DNA of 30,557 nt from Bacteroidales bacterium UBA1189 (GCA_002309805.1 DBYJ01000053.1:1-30557); one strand, 5' to 3'. Shown: positions 16,447 through 24,857, counted from the first letter of the stretch. Program-made: numbers and translations. Notes: generated by a model not told the origin, from the letters alone.

Positions 16447-17112
16447 TTAGTCCTTCTTGCACTTGCAACCGGCGAGGCACTTCCAGACAAGAGCAGCGAG
16501 GGCACCGCCGCAGAAAGGAGCCACGATGAAGATCCAAAGCTGGTTCAATGCATCGCCACCAGCCAAAATAGCGGGGCCGAACGAACGGGCGGGATTGACA
16601 CTCGTTCCTGTGTAATGGATGCAGACAAGGTGAACCAGAATCAACGAGAGACCGATGGCCAGTCCGGCAAAGTTGCCAGCGCCCTTCTCTGCATCGGTTG
16701 TACCCAGCACGACGAGCACAAAGACAAAGGTGAATACCACCTCGGCAATAATACCCTGCCACATTCCAATGCCACTTTGCAGCGTATTTGCTCCCAAACC
16801 AGAGTCAGGGGCAAGACCCAACAGGATGGCAGCTCCAATCACAGCGCCGATGCATTGGAAAACGATGTACCAGAAGGCATCCTTGCCGCTCATGCGTCCT
16901 GCGAGCAGCACGCCCAGCGTGATGGCGGGGTTGATGTGGCAACCCGAGATGCCGCCAATCGTATAGGCCATCGCCACGACAGCCAAACCAAATGCACAAG
17001 CCGTGCCCACAACCGATGCGGTATCCGTACCGCAAGCCAGACTGACTGCCGTTCCGCAGCCCATCAGAACCAATACCATGGTTCCTACCATTTCTGCTAA
17101 ATACTTTTTCAT
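16447..17112 (-). CDS. aqpZ: aquaporin Z-type water channel
   Basis: Aquaporin Z lets water cross the inner membrane. The 221-residue protein has six membrane helices and two half-helices with the NPA signatures 'HINPAIT' (Asn61) and 'SVNPARS'. By alignment with E. coli AqpZ the selectivity filter is Phe41, a His in 'LVHLVCIH', Thr in 'TGTSVNPARS' and the Arg of NPAR, the F/H/T/R set of water-selective channels. The tail is short and cysteine-rich ('CLAGCKCKKD'). I use the ATG at 17112 because the upstream in-frame ATG at 17190 falls within the promoter. The methyltransferase gene follows after 14 nt. Confidence 0.93.
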   Translation of the reverse strand: MKKYLAEMVGTMVLVLMGCGTAVSLACGTDTASVVGTACAFGLAVVAMAYTIGGISGCHINPAITLGVLLAGRMSGKDAFWYIVFQCIGAVIGAAILLGLAPDSGLGANTLQSGIGMWQGIIAEVVFTFVFVLVVLGTTDAEKGAGNFAGLAIGLSLILVHLVCIHYTGTSVNPARSFGPAILAGGDALNQLWIFIVAPFCGGALAALVWKCLAGCKCKKD

Positions 17113-17160
17113 ACTTGTTTTTTGATTAGGGTTAAACAATATATTAGACTTTTTCGACTG

Positions 17161-17191
17161 CGAAGATAGTGCATGCCGAACGAAAAACAAA
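17161..17191 (-). promoter_or_regulatory. promoter of aquaporin gene
   Basis: On the minus strand TTTG (17191-17188) and TATCTTCG (17168-17161, one mismatch to TAnnTTTG) have a 19-bp spacer. The start near 17155 leaves a leader of about 43 nt. Confidence 0.6.
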
Positions 17192-17361
17192 ATATTTTTT
17201 GAATTATTTTTTTCCTATCCGCAGGGACAACTCCCTGACGGCTGTTCAGCAAACAACAGATAAGGCAGCATGAGCAAAAGAGCCTGCATGTTTTGCCGGG
17301 TCGCGATGCCTGAAGGCGACGGAATCAAACCAGACAGCAGAAACATCAAACGCTAAAAAAA

Positions 17362-17418
17362 TTCCAGCCTGTGGAAATAAAATTCCAGCCTGTGGAACTT
17401 TTTTTCCATTTGATGGAA
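17362..17418. promoter_or_regulatory. three TTCCA-N5-TGGAA palindromes at 21-bp spacing
   Basis: Palindromes at 17362-17376, 17383-17397 and 17404-17418 share TTCCA and TGGAA arms. Their N5 spacers are GCCTG, GCCTG and TTTGA. Start-to-start spacing is exactly 21 bp, two helical turns, so all three lie on one face of the DNA. They sit between the divergent aquaporin and porin promoters, about 115 bp upstream of the porin -33 box. Conservation of arms but not of the spacer in copy three suggests a dimeric DNA-binding protein. A repeat element is the alternative. Confidence 0.7.
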
Positions 17419-17531
17419 TTTTTGAGGAATTTGATTCTGTCCGGGCTCTTTTTTTCTTCCGGATACTCACATCTGCGTAGAGAAACAGGCTCTACCCGAT
17501 TGTCTCGCACACTTTTTACTCATTTTTGGGT

Positions 17532-17563
17532 ATTGCCGGGTGTACTGAAAGGCCGTACCTTTG
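17532..17563 (+). promoter_or_regulatory. promoter of the porin-imelysin-di-haem operon
   Basis: TACCTTTG at 17556-17563 is a full -7 match. ATTG at 17532-17535 is a partial -33 match with a 20-bp spacer. The predicted start near 17569 leaves about 42 nt of A-rich leader. Confidence 0.6.
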
Positions 17564-17610
17564 CAGCGGAATTTGAAATAGATAAAGGTAAAAAGAAAAA
17601 AGATAAAAAG

Positions 17611-18918
17611 ATGCAAAACTTTCAAAGGACTTTACTTGCTTGCGCCCTGGCGGGAACAGTCGGCCTAAGCGCTCCGGCACAGACGGCAGCTGTCGATAGC
17701 GTGATGGGCCATGTGCTGGGCAACCGCCTAAGCGTAGGCGGCTATGGCGAAACAGCCATGACGCGCAACTTCTACAGCGACAACACCAAACGCTACGTCA
17801 ATGCCGAGGAACATGCCCTCGACCCCAGCCACGGAAAACTGGACATTCCCCATGCCGTCATCTACTTGGGCTACGATTTCGGCCACGGCTGGACGATGGG
17901 CACGGAGGTGGAATTTGAGCATGGGGGTTCTGGCGCGGCCTACGAACTGGAGTATGACGAGTTCGGCGAATGGGAACACGAAACCGAGAAGGGCGGCGAA
18001 GTGGAACTGGAACAGTTCTGGCTTCAGAAGAGTTTCTCGCGTGCCGCCAATATCAAAGTAGGCCATATCGTAGCGCCCGTTGGCCTCAACAACGCCTACC
18101 ACGAGCCGCTCAACTTCTTCACCGTCTATCGTCCCGAAGGCGAGAACACCATTCTGCCCAGTACTTGGCACCAGACGGGTATATCCTTCTGGGGGCGCAG
18201 CGGTAAGCTACGCTACGAGGCCCAGCTGCTGGCAGGACTGAATGCCGACCAATTCACCAACACAGGCTGGATCAACAAAGGTGCCGCCACGCCTCTGGAA
18301 TACGAGGTTGCCAATAAGTTCGGCACGGCCGCCCGCCTCGACTACTTTGCCGCCACGGGCCTTCGCTTCGGCCTGAGCGGCTACTATGGCCACTCTATCG
18401 GTAACTCTGCCCCTCGCGAAGCCTCCGGCATCACGGCCAGCTACAAGGGCGAGGTATTCGTCGGCTCAATCGACTTCACCTACAAAGGACACAACTGGAT
18501 AGCCCGTGGGCAGGCTGACTATGGTCATCTGGGCGATGCCGACCAGTTGAACTACGTCTATAACCGCATCAACAAACAATCGCCCTTCCACCACGGCACG
18601 CGTATCGTCAGCAGCATGGCCTACGCAGCCGGCATCGAGGCAGGCTACGACATCTTCTCGCAGATAGAGAGAACCCGCGAGGCCGACAAGAGGCTTTACC
18701 TCTTCGGACGCTACGAGCAATACAACCCCTATGCCCGAAACACGCTGAACACGGCCTACGACTACACGTTTGTGCGCCGCATGGCTACTGGCATCAACTA
18801 CTATCCCGTGCCTGAAATCTGCGTCAAGGCCGAGTACTCCCATCGCTTCCTCCGCAGCAAATACAACGACGAGCCCTCTGTCTCCATCGGCGTAGTTTAC
18901 GAAGGATGGTTCAGATAA
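17611..18918 (+). CDS. outer-membrane beta-barrel porin-like protein
   Basis: The 435-residue protein (start ATG 17611) has a signal peptide (about 1-24, ending APAQ). The rest is rich in alternating aromatic/polar strands separated by Gly/Asn turns: 'LSVGGYGETAMTRNFYSDN', 'IYLGYDFGHGWTMGTEVEFEH', 'LFGRYEQYNPYARN' and 'VKAEYSHRFLRSKYNDEPSVSIGVVYEG'. This is the pattern of a phosphate-selective-porin-like barrel. No TonB box or plug domain is seen, so it is not a TonB-dependent receptor. It is the first gene of an operon with imelysin and di-haem lipoproteins and may pass the ion they handle. A longer in-frame reading from 17371 crosses the promoter and is not used. Exact family assignment is uncertain. 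Confidence 0.8.
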   Translation: MQNFQRTLLACALAGTVGLSAPAQTAAVDSVMGHVLGNRLSVGGYGETAMTRNFYSDNTKRYVNAEEHALDPSHGKLDIPHAVIYLGYDFGHGWTMGTEVEFEHGGSGAAYELEYDEFGEWEHETEKGGEVELEQFWLQKSFSRAANIKVGHIVAPVGLNNAYHEPLNFFTVYRPEGENTILPSTWHQTGISFWGRSGKLRYEAQLLAGLNADQFTNTGWINKGAATPLEYEVANKFGTAARLDYFAATGLRFGLSGYYGHSIGNSAPREASGITASYKGEVFVGSIDFTYKGHNWIARGQADYGHLGDADQLNYVYNRINKQSPFHHGTRIVSSMAYAAGIEAGYDIFSQIERTREADKRLYLFGRYEQYNPYARNTLNTAYDYTFVRRMATGINYYPVPEICVKAEYSHRFLRSKYNDEPSVSIGVVYEGWFR

Positions 18919-18924
18919 TATAAT

Positions 18925-18952
18925 AATTAGGAATTAGAAATTAGGAATTAAG
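18925..18952. repeat. ATTAGGAATTAG-type satellite after porin stop
   Basis: Short units of ATTAGGA/ATTAGAA/ATTAAG repeat between the porin stop and the imelysin start. Related GGAATTA stretches occur at 11529-11545 and 11980-11997 in the coaD gaps. Confidence 0.55.
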
Positions 18953-18988
18953 AGAAAAATTAAGCTAACCCACTAAATATAAACAAAA

Positions 18989-20245
18989 ATGAAAAAGACT
19001 ACCAAATTTGCGCTGACGATTGCAGCGCTGAGTATCCTCTCGTTGGGCTTCGTTTCCTGCGAACCCGAAAACGGCCCCGAGAACGAATCGAAGTATGCCG
19101 ACCGCACCTATGGCAACGAAGCCGTAGCCTCGTGCGAAGCGCTCATTAACCAGCTGAATGCCGCCACGAAAAAGATTGTCGGCAGCCGGCTCACCGATGA
19201 ACAGGCCTCAACCCTGAAGGCCGCCGTGGAGAACGACGTCCAAAACGTCATCATCCCCACCTACACGCAGCTGGCTGATGCCGCCGTGGCCCTTCAGAAG
19301 GCTCTGGGCGACTTGTCGGCCAAAGACATCAAACAAGCTGACATCGATGCCGCCTGCTCGGCCTTCAAGGACGCCCGCGCCTGGTGGGAGAAGAGCGAGG
19401 CCTTCCTTGGCGGAGCTGCCAGCGACTTCGACATCGACCCCACCATCGACTCGTGGCCCCTTAACCGCGACCTGCTCCTCAGCTATTTCCAGACGGGGAA
19501 GTACAGCGAGGAGGCATTGGAGGATGCCAGCATTCTGGGCTTCCACGCCCTGGAATTCGTCCTCTTCCGCAACGGGAAGAACCGTACCGTAGCCGAGTTC
19601 CAGACCAACGACACGTACAAAGGCTTCACCTCCGTTCCCGCCGCTGAGGAACTGAAGTACGCCCAGGCCGTAGCCAAGCAACTGGTCACCCGTTGCTACC
19701 AGCTGCAGGTTTCGTGGGAGCTCTCCCCCACGGCCAGCCGTCTGGAAGCCGTCAGGAAAGCCGGGCTGGAATACCTGACGAAGAACGGCAAGTCCTTTGG
19801 CTGGAACATGATGAACGCCGGTACCAGCGGCAGCACGTTCGACGACCTTGCCGACGTCATCCAACAACTGCTTAACGACGACGAGGGCAGCTGTGCCGCC
19901 ATCGCCGATGAGGTCGGCTCGGGAAAAATCGGCAATCCCTTCGTCTCCGGCTACATCTTCTACGTCGAGTCACCCTACAGCTACAACTCCATTACCGATT
20001 TCCAGAACAACATCCGCTCCATCGAGAACATCTGGTACGGCAGTACCGACGGCAGCAAGCATCCCGCCAAGAACAGCCTCCACCAATGGTTCAAGGATAA
20101 CGACTCGGCTACCGGTAGCGCCGTTGAGAAGGCCATCGCCGACGCCATCAACAAAATCGGCGCCATGCCCGCTCCGTTCGTGAAGTACGTCAGCACCATC
20201 TGGAACAAATCGTTTGAGGACGACAAAGTCGTTGACCTTGAATAA
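18989..20245 (+). CDS. imelysin (M75/EfeO-like) family lipoprotein
   Basis: Imelysin/EfeO-type proteins are helical-bundle proteins tied to iron or other metal uptake; peptidase activity (M75) is assigned to some but disputed. The 418-residue protein has a lipoprotein signal (VSC, Cys24). Family motifs follow: 'WWEKSEAFL' (about 132-140), 'IDSWP' (about 153-157) and the GxHxxE signature 'GFHALEF' (184-190). It begins 70 nt after the porin stop and is followed 24 nt later by the di-haem gene. Linkage to a haem protein parallels EfeO with the haem peroxidase EfeB. Membrane location is inferred from the lipobox; which membrane is unknown. Confidence 0.9.
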   Translation: MKKTTKFALTIAALSILSLGFVSCEPENGPENESKYADRTYGNEAVASCEALINQLNAATKKIVGSRLTDEQASTLKAAVENDVQNVIIPTYTQLADAAVALQKALGDLSAKDIKQADIDAACSAFKDARAWWEKSEAFLGGAASDFDIDPTIDSWPLNRDLLLSYFQTGKYSEEALEDASILGFHALEFVLFRNGKNRTVAEFQTNDTYKGFTSVPAAEELKYAQAVAKQLVTRCYQLQVSWELSPTASRLEAVRKAGLEYLTKNGKSFGWNMMNAGTSGSTFDDLADVIQQLLNDDEGSCAAIADEVGSGKIGNPFVSGYIFYVESPYSYNSITDFQNNIRSIENIWYGSTDGSKHPAKNSLHQWFKDNDSATGSAVEKAIADAINKIGAMPAPFVKYVSTIWNKSFEDDKVVDLE

Positions 20246-20269
20246 ACCCCTACCTTAAAGAACTGCATC

Positions 20270-22015
20270 ATGAAAAAGCTATTCAGGACCCTAACCGCCT
20301 TTTCGGTCATGGCCGCCATGCTCTCCCTCGTCGCTTGTCGCGAGGACGAGCCTGTGAACAACCTGACACCCGCCGACGACGTCTTCGGCACGGCCAACGA
20401 AGCCTTCTCTGCTGATGAATGGTATCCCGGCGGCCGCTTGGGCACCACGCTCTCCAAGAGCTACTCGGCACCTGCCCCTGCCGTGGATGAGATTGCTGAC
20501 GGCCAGCGCCGCTTTAAGCACGGCGAGGACTTCTTTGAGCACCTCTATACCCTCGACACCGAGCCCCGTCGTGGCCTCGGCCCCGCCTGGGTACGTACAA
20601 GCTGCATCCATTGCCATCCCTCCTACGGACATGGCAAGCGAATGGATCGCTACCGCGCCAACGACTTCGGCAACGGCTACCTGCTCGTCATCTACCATCC
20701 CGACAACAACGCCTACATCAGCGAGGTTACCGGCATGCCCCAAACCGCAGCAATGGCTCCCTTCAAGGCACCTATTGACGAGACCCAGATCAACATTCAA
20801 TGGAAGAACGTCACCTCCATGCCCAGCGGACTGAAGATGGAGTTCCCCGACGGCGAGAAGTATGCGCTCATCTATCCCGAGGTCACCATCCCTCAGAGCG
20901 CCTTCAACACCAACCCCCTGCCCGATAACTACGAGGTTCGTTTGGAGAGCACCATCGGCGTCTATGGCACAGGATTGCTCGACGCCATTACCGACGAGGA
21001 CATGCGCGAACAACATCGTCAGGAGGCAAAGTTTGTCGAACTGAATCCTGCCCTATGGGATAAGGAAGCGGACGACTTCAAGCCTTCGGCCTACTATAGC
21101 GCCCCTTACAACGACCTCGGCACCCATCGTGGTACGCATGGCCCCGTCAAGCGCTTCACCTACGCCATGACGCGTGGTTCCTTGCAGGACGGCGCAGGAG
21201 CCAACGCCATCTGGAACATCACCAACGTCAGCCGCTCCGACCGCCATTGGCTCTACACCACCCCCGCTTGGGCAAAGGCGCAGTCTGAAGACCCTGAGGT
21301 CATCGACTATATCCGTCAGAACGGCAGCAACCCCACCTCCCTGCTCCATCCCTATTATGCCGACGGCAGCCGCGAGGGCATCGCCGAACGTGTGAACGAA
21401 TTGCTCAGCATCAGCTCCATCGCCAAGAAGGATGTCTTCGACCGCTACTTCTTCAACGGCGCTCCCTACAACGGCAAGGACGAGATGAGCGACGAGGACT
21501 ACTACGACTTCATGGTCTGGCATCGTGGCTTGGCCGTGCCTGCCGCCCGCGACCTCGACAAGCCGCAGGTGCAACGTGGCAAGAAGCTTTTCAGCAAAAT
21601 CGGCTGTGCCAACTGCCATCGTCCTTCGTGGAAGACGGGTAAAGACGACTACTGGGTGGACGCCAGTACCAAGGCCTACGCCAAGTCAGCAGGCATCGAC
21701 CCCGCCAATGCGCTTCCCCGCTTTGCCGATCAGACCATCTGGCCCTATACCGACATGGTGCAACACCGCCTCTATATGATTAACGACATCCGCACGGGCT
21801 GGTGCCGCACCACTCCCCTCTGGGGCCGCGGCCTCTCCCTGCGCCTTACCGGAGCCGAAGACCGTCTGCACGACTGCCGCGCCCGCAACGAAATCGAGGC
21901 CATCATGTGGCATGCCTATAGCACGGAGTCCGATGCCTACGAGAGCGCCCTCCAGTTCTATAATCTCCCGAAGGACGACCGCGACGCCATCGTCCTCTTC
22001 CTTCGTGCCATCTAA
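20270..22015 (+). CDS. di-haem oxidoreductase-like (DUF1111) c-type lipoprotein
   Basis: The 581-residue protein has a lipoprotein signal (LVAC, Cys23) and two c-type haem motifs. These are CIHCH at 112-116 in the N-terminal domain and CANCH at 446-450 in the C-terminal domain. The C-terminal 'RTTPLWGRGLSLRLTG ... RLHDCRARNEIEAIMWHAY' segment matches the DUF1111 di-haem peroxidase-like family, where LHDGRA is more usual. Haem attachment places it outside the cytoplasm. It probably moves electrons to or from the metal handled by the imelysin partner. It is the last gene of the operon and is followed 23 nt later by a strong terminator. Substrate and electron partner are not known. Confidence 0.9.
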   Translation: MKKLFRTLTAFSVMAAMLSLVACREDEPVNNLTPADDVFGTANEAFSADEWYPGGRLGTTLSKSYSAPAPAVDEIADGQRRFKHGEDFFEHLYTLDTEPRRGLGPAWVRTSCIHCHPSYGHGKRMDRYRANDFGNGYLLVIYHPDNNAYISEVTGMPQTAAMAPFKAPIDETQINIQWKNVTSMPSGLKMEFPDGEKYALIYPEVTIPQSAFNTNPLPDNYEVRLESTIGVYGTGLLDAITDEDMREQHRQEAKFVELNPALWDKEADDFKPSAYYSAPYNDLGTHRGTHGPVKRFTYAMTRGSLQDGAGANAIWNITNVSRSDRHWLYTTPAWAKAQSEDPEVIDYIRQNGSNPTSLLHPYYADGSREGIAERVNELLSISSIAKKDVFDRYFFNGAPYNGKDEMSDEDYYDFMVWHRGLAVPAARDLDKPQVQRGKKLFSKIGCANCHRPSWKTGKDDYWVDASTKAYAKSAGIDPANALPRFADQTIWPYTDMVQHRLYMINDIRTGWCRTTPLWGRGLSLRLTGAEDRLHDCRARNEIEAIMWHAYSTESDAYESALQFYNLPKDDRDAIVLFLRAI

Positions 22016-22038
22016 CGAAAGGGTGACAGCATAAAGCC

Positions 22039-22077
22039 GAGGGGCTGCGGAAATTCTGCAGCCCCTCTACTTTTTTT
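22039..22077 (+). terminator. strong intrinsic terminator of the porin operon
   Basis: GAGGGGCTGC (22039-22048) pairs perfectly with GCAGCCCCTC (22058-22067), followed by TACTTTTTTT. It lies 23 nt after the di-haem gene stop. The minus-strand U-tract is poor, so it mainly serves the plus strand. Confidence 0.92.
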
Positions 22078-22097
22078 AGATGACGTTATACGGATGC

Positions 22098-24149
22098 TTA
22101 TAGCTTAAATGCGACATTAGCGGTAGAGCCGACGGGGAGGCGACGCGTCTGTTTCTTACCCGTAGCGTGATTGGTAACGGTTACCTCCATCTTCGTGCCG
22201 CGGCGGACGACCTCCACATCGAAGTCTGCCCCAAAGGCGCGGATGTGACGAAGCGCCATATTGTTCCAGCCCTCGGCCAGACGGGGCGAGAGGGTGAACG
22301 AGCGGAGTCCCGTAGGACGCAAGCCGAACATGCCCTCCACCACCGCGCGGCAATAGAGGCCGCTCTCGGCAGAGAGATGGCGCTGCGAACCCTCGGGCCA
22401 TGCCTCGATGGGATAGGGTACGTGGGTGCCCAGCAGACGGTACTCGGAATAATGGTGCATGAAGGGGTTGGCCGTAGCTACATCGCCCGCGATGTAGATG
22501 CCACGCAGGGCGTAGAGCGTGCTACGGTCCCAGAAGGTCTCGCTACCCTCCTGCGTCAGCAGGCCGTCGTCGGTCATCAAGCGGGGCGAGGTGAGGGCGG
22601 CAATAGTGCCCTCAGCACGATCCATAAGGCCGACGATAAGGGGCATGCAGACCCACGAGCGGAGCTGGGTGTTGCCCTCGTAGTAGCGGTAGGTGTGGAA
22701 GCCTGCCATGTCGGCGCCGAAGTAGCTCTCGATGGCCTTGGCCAGCGCATCAGCCTGACGGGAATAGGCGGCGGCACGGCTGCTGCCCAAGCCGAGCTCG
22801 CGGCTGAGCAAGGCGGCACTACGCAGGGCATCGTAATAGAGGGTGGAGGTGCAGAGGTTAGCCTCGCCGGCAGGGAAACGTCCCTCCAGCTCGTCGCAAT
22901 CGGAGAGGACGACACCAGCCTCGTTCAGGTGACGGCGGCAGTACTCCAGGCACCACTCGATGAGCGGCCAGAGCTGCTGGGCTTCGTCGCGGCTGCCACG
23001 CGCCATCACATAGCGCGAAGCGCCATGGGCAATCATCGCGGCATCGCCACGGTCGCCCGCGCCGTTCCAGATGTCCTTGCCCTCGGCAATAATGGAACTG
23101 GGGATGGGGCGATACTCGTCGTTCATGAAACGGGCGAAGTGGAGGTAGGCGTTGAGTGCCGAGGCATTACCTACAGCATAGCCCGTAAAGGGGAAGAAGG
23201 GGTTGACGTACTCCGCCTGATCGTTAGCCCAGATAGCGGCATAGTACGACTCGCCGCCTGGGGCGTGCATGTAGCCACCTGAGGTCTTGAAAATGCTCTC
23301 CGAAGCGCGTATCTTGGCAAAGCGGAACTCGCGGTCGATAACGTCGTCGGGCGTATCGAGGACAAGATTCATGTCCATCTCCCTGACGAATGCCTCGCGG
23401 GCTGTGAACTCGGCAGCAAGGTCGGGCACCAGCGCCCTTTCCCCTTCTCGATAAGCTTGGAAGACAGCTCCGAAGTCAATCGTTTCGCCCGGCTGGACGA
23501 CGAAAGTGCCGCAGCCCGTAAGCTCGGCGCGGATGATGTACGCCCCCGTCACGCCCCGTTCAGGCCGTGTGGTGAACACTTGCGAACACTCAGGGATATA
23601 GACGGTCTGCGCGTTCCCCGATATGTTGCGGTAGGTGTAGAGCTCGCCCATCAGCGGCTTGTCCGTCGAAGGGAAGATGCGGCGCGTCAGTTCGAGGGCC
23701 GGCGCGCGATAGTTGCCGCGGGCTGCGCCGATGTTGGGCCGTCCGACGGAGAAGGTGCTGCGGACGCCGACGTAGCCGTCAATCCACACCTCGCCCACCT
23801 GCTCGTCGCCGATGGAAAGGCCGTTCACGCTAAGCAGCGAAGGGATGTCAGTACCCACACGATGCATCAGGCTGGCGTGGGTGTTGTTGGGGATGGTGCG
23901 CAGCATGGGGAACACCAGCGAGCGCTCCGCCGTGAAGCGACGACGCTCGTCCACGCCCCAGCGAAGGACGACGGCCATCTGCTCGCCGCTCATCTCGATG
24001 TGGTCGCTATAGGGAAGCATCTCCGCCGAGGGGGTTAGGACGATGGCTCCCGTGCTGTCGGAAAGCGTCCAGCAGACATCAGCAGCAAACATACCACCCC
24101 AGCATAGGTTCATTGCCAGGATGACGAACAAAAAAGCTTTCTTTTTCAT
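22098..24149 (-). CDS. secreted six-hairpin glycosidase-like protein
   Basis: The 683-residue protein has a signal peptide (about 1-22). An N-terminal beta-sandwich-like region (about 25-250) and a long helical region (about 260-610) with the repeating pattern of an (alpha/alpha)6 barrel follow. A short C-terminal beta part closes it. Conserved-looking stretches are 'YAAIWANDQAEYVNPFFPF' (303-321), 'DCDELEGRFPAGE' (417-429) and 'EAWPEGSQRHLSAESGLYCRAVVEGMFGLRPTG' beginning at 582; acidic residues there are the best catalytic candidates. It resembles rhamnosidase or glucosidase-type six-hairpin enzymes, but I cannot assign a GH family or substrate. It lies 88 nt after the rubrerythrin stop. 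AAAGGAG lies 10 nt before the ATG, a real Shine-Dalgarno-like site that is rare in this phylum. Confidence 0.75.
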   Translation of the reverse strand: MKKKAFLFVILAMNLCWGGMFAADVCWTLSDSTGAIVLTPSAEMLPYSDHIEMSGEQMAVVLRWGVDERRRFTAERSLVFPMLRTIPNNTHASLMHRVGTDIPSLLSVNGLSIGDEQVGEVWIDGYVGVRSTFSVGRPNIGAARGNYRAPALELTRRIFPSTDKPLMGELYTYRNISGNAQTVYIPECSQVFTTRPERGVTGAYIIRAELTGCGTFVVQPGETIDFGAVFQAYREGERALVPDLAAEFTAREAFVREMDMNLVLDTPDDVIDREFRFAKIRASESIFKTSGGYMHAPGGESYYAAIWANDQAEYVNPFFPFTGYAVGNASALNAYLHFARFMNDEYRPIPSSIIAEGKDIWNGAGDRGDAAMIAHGASRYVMARGSRDEAQQLWPLIEWCLEYCRRHLNEAGVVLSDCDELEGRFPAGEANLCTSTLYYDALRSAALLSRELGLGSSRAAAYSRQADALAKAIESYFGADMAGFHTYRYYEGNTQLRSWVCMPLIVGLMDRAEGTIAALTSPRLMTDDGLLTQEGSETFWDRSTLYALRGIYIAGDVATANPFMHHYSEYRLLGTHVPYPIEAWPEGSQRHLSAESGLYCRAVVEGMFGLRPTGLRSFTLSPRLAEGWNNMALRHIRAFGADFDVEVVRRGTKMEVTVTNHATGKKQTRRLPVGSTANVAFKL

Positions 24150-24190
24150 TCTTTCTTAACTCCTTTGGAAGTCATTAGGGTCGGAAACTT

Positions 24191-24238
24191 GTTGACCTGT
24201 TGGCCCGTTGACCCGTTGACTTGTTGACCCGTTGACCT
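24191..24238. repeat. 8-bp satellite abutting the rubrerythrin stop codon
   Basis: Six units of GTTGRCNN (mostly GTTGACCC, GTTGACTT, GTTGACCT) end exactly on the rubrerythrin stop codon. This is the same satellite as at 15681-15736. Confidence 0.9.
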
Positions 24239-24780
24239 TAATAATTCTCTGCCAGCACTTGGAAGTAGCTCTGCGGATGATCGCAGACGGGGCACACCTC
24301 GGGAGCCTCCTTGCCCACGACGATATGCCCGCAATTCGAACATTGCCAGATGACGTCGCCCTCCTTCGAGAAGACCACCTTGTCCTCGATGTTCTTCAGC
24401 AGGCGGCGATAGCGCTCCTCGTGGTGTTTTTCGATGGCGCCCACCATTTCAAACTTCTTGGCAATCTCTTCAAATCCCTCCTCGCGGGCTTCGCGAGCCA
24501 TGCGAGCGTACATGTCCGTCCACTCGAAGTTCTCGCCAGCTGCGGCATCGGCCAGATTGGTGGGTGTGTCGCTCACGGCTCCGCCGTTCAGGTACTTGTA
24601 CCAGATCTTGGCGTGCTCCTTCTCGTTGGCAGCCGTCTCCTCAAAGAGGGCCGCAATCTGGACAAAGCCGTCCTTCTTCGCCTTCGAGGCAAAATAGGTG
24701 TACTTGTTGCGGGCCATTGATTCGCCGGCAAACGCTTCCTGCAAGTTTTTCTCTGTCTTGGTTCCTTTCAGATTTTTCAT
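24238..24780 (-). CDS. rubrerythrin
   Basis: Rubrerythrin reduces hydrogen peroxide in anaerobes using a di-iron site and a rubredoxin-type iron. The 180-residue protein has a ferritin-like four-helix domain with ligands in 'FAGESMARNKY' (Glu20), 'EETAANEKEHA' and 'EMVGAIEKHHEERY'. A C-terminal rubredoxin domain follows with 'CSNCG' and 'CPVCDH'. I use the ATG at 24780 because it gives the family N-terminus 'MKNLKGTKTEKNL'; the 32 residues upstream span the promoter. Its promoter is divergent from that of the CotH-like gene. It is a cytoplasmic oxidative-stress defence protein. Confidence 0.95.
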   Translation of the reverse strand: MKNLKGTKTEKNLQEAFAGESMARNKYTYFASKAKKDGFVQIAALFEETAANEKEHAKIWYKYLNGGAVSDTPTNLADAAAGENFEWTDMYARMAREAREEGFEEIAKKFEMVGAIEKHHEERYRRLLKNIEDKVVFSKEGDVIWQCSNCGHIVVGKEAPEVCPVCDHPQSYFQVLAENY

Positions 24781-24826
24781 GATGATTATTTGTTTGAAGT
24801 GAATAAATAGTGTACAAAACTCGGCG

Positions 24827-24857
24827 CAAAGGTAGTGATAATTCTTAACTATGCAAA
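24827..24857 (-). promoter_or_regulatory. promoter of rubrerythrin gene
   Basis: On the minus strand TTTG (24857-24854) and TACCTTTG (24834-24827) have a 19-bp spacer. The start near 24821 leaves a leader of about 40 nt. Confidence 0.8.

Noticed and set aside
16433..16762. N-terminal extension of the methyltransferase
   Set aside because: It overlaps the aquaporin gene in another frame and does not resemble the family; the GTG at 16432 fits the gap and family length.
17222..17237. Hairpin CAGGGA/TCCCTG as a terminator
   Set aside because: No U-tract on either strand, and it lies upstream of both divergent promoters.
17371..17610. Longer start for the porin
   Set aside because: It would place the -33/-7 promoter inside the coding region and bury the signal peptide; ATG 17611 is better.
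22167..23282. 371-codon plus-strand ORF opposite the glycosidase-like gene
   Set aside because: Composition is that of a reverse-frame shadow; the minus-strand protein has a signal peptide and a coherent fold.
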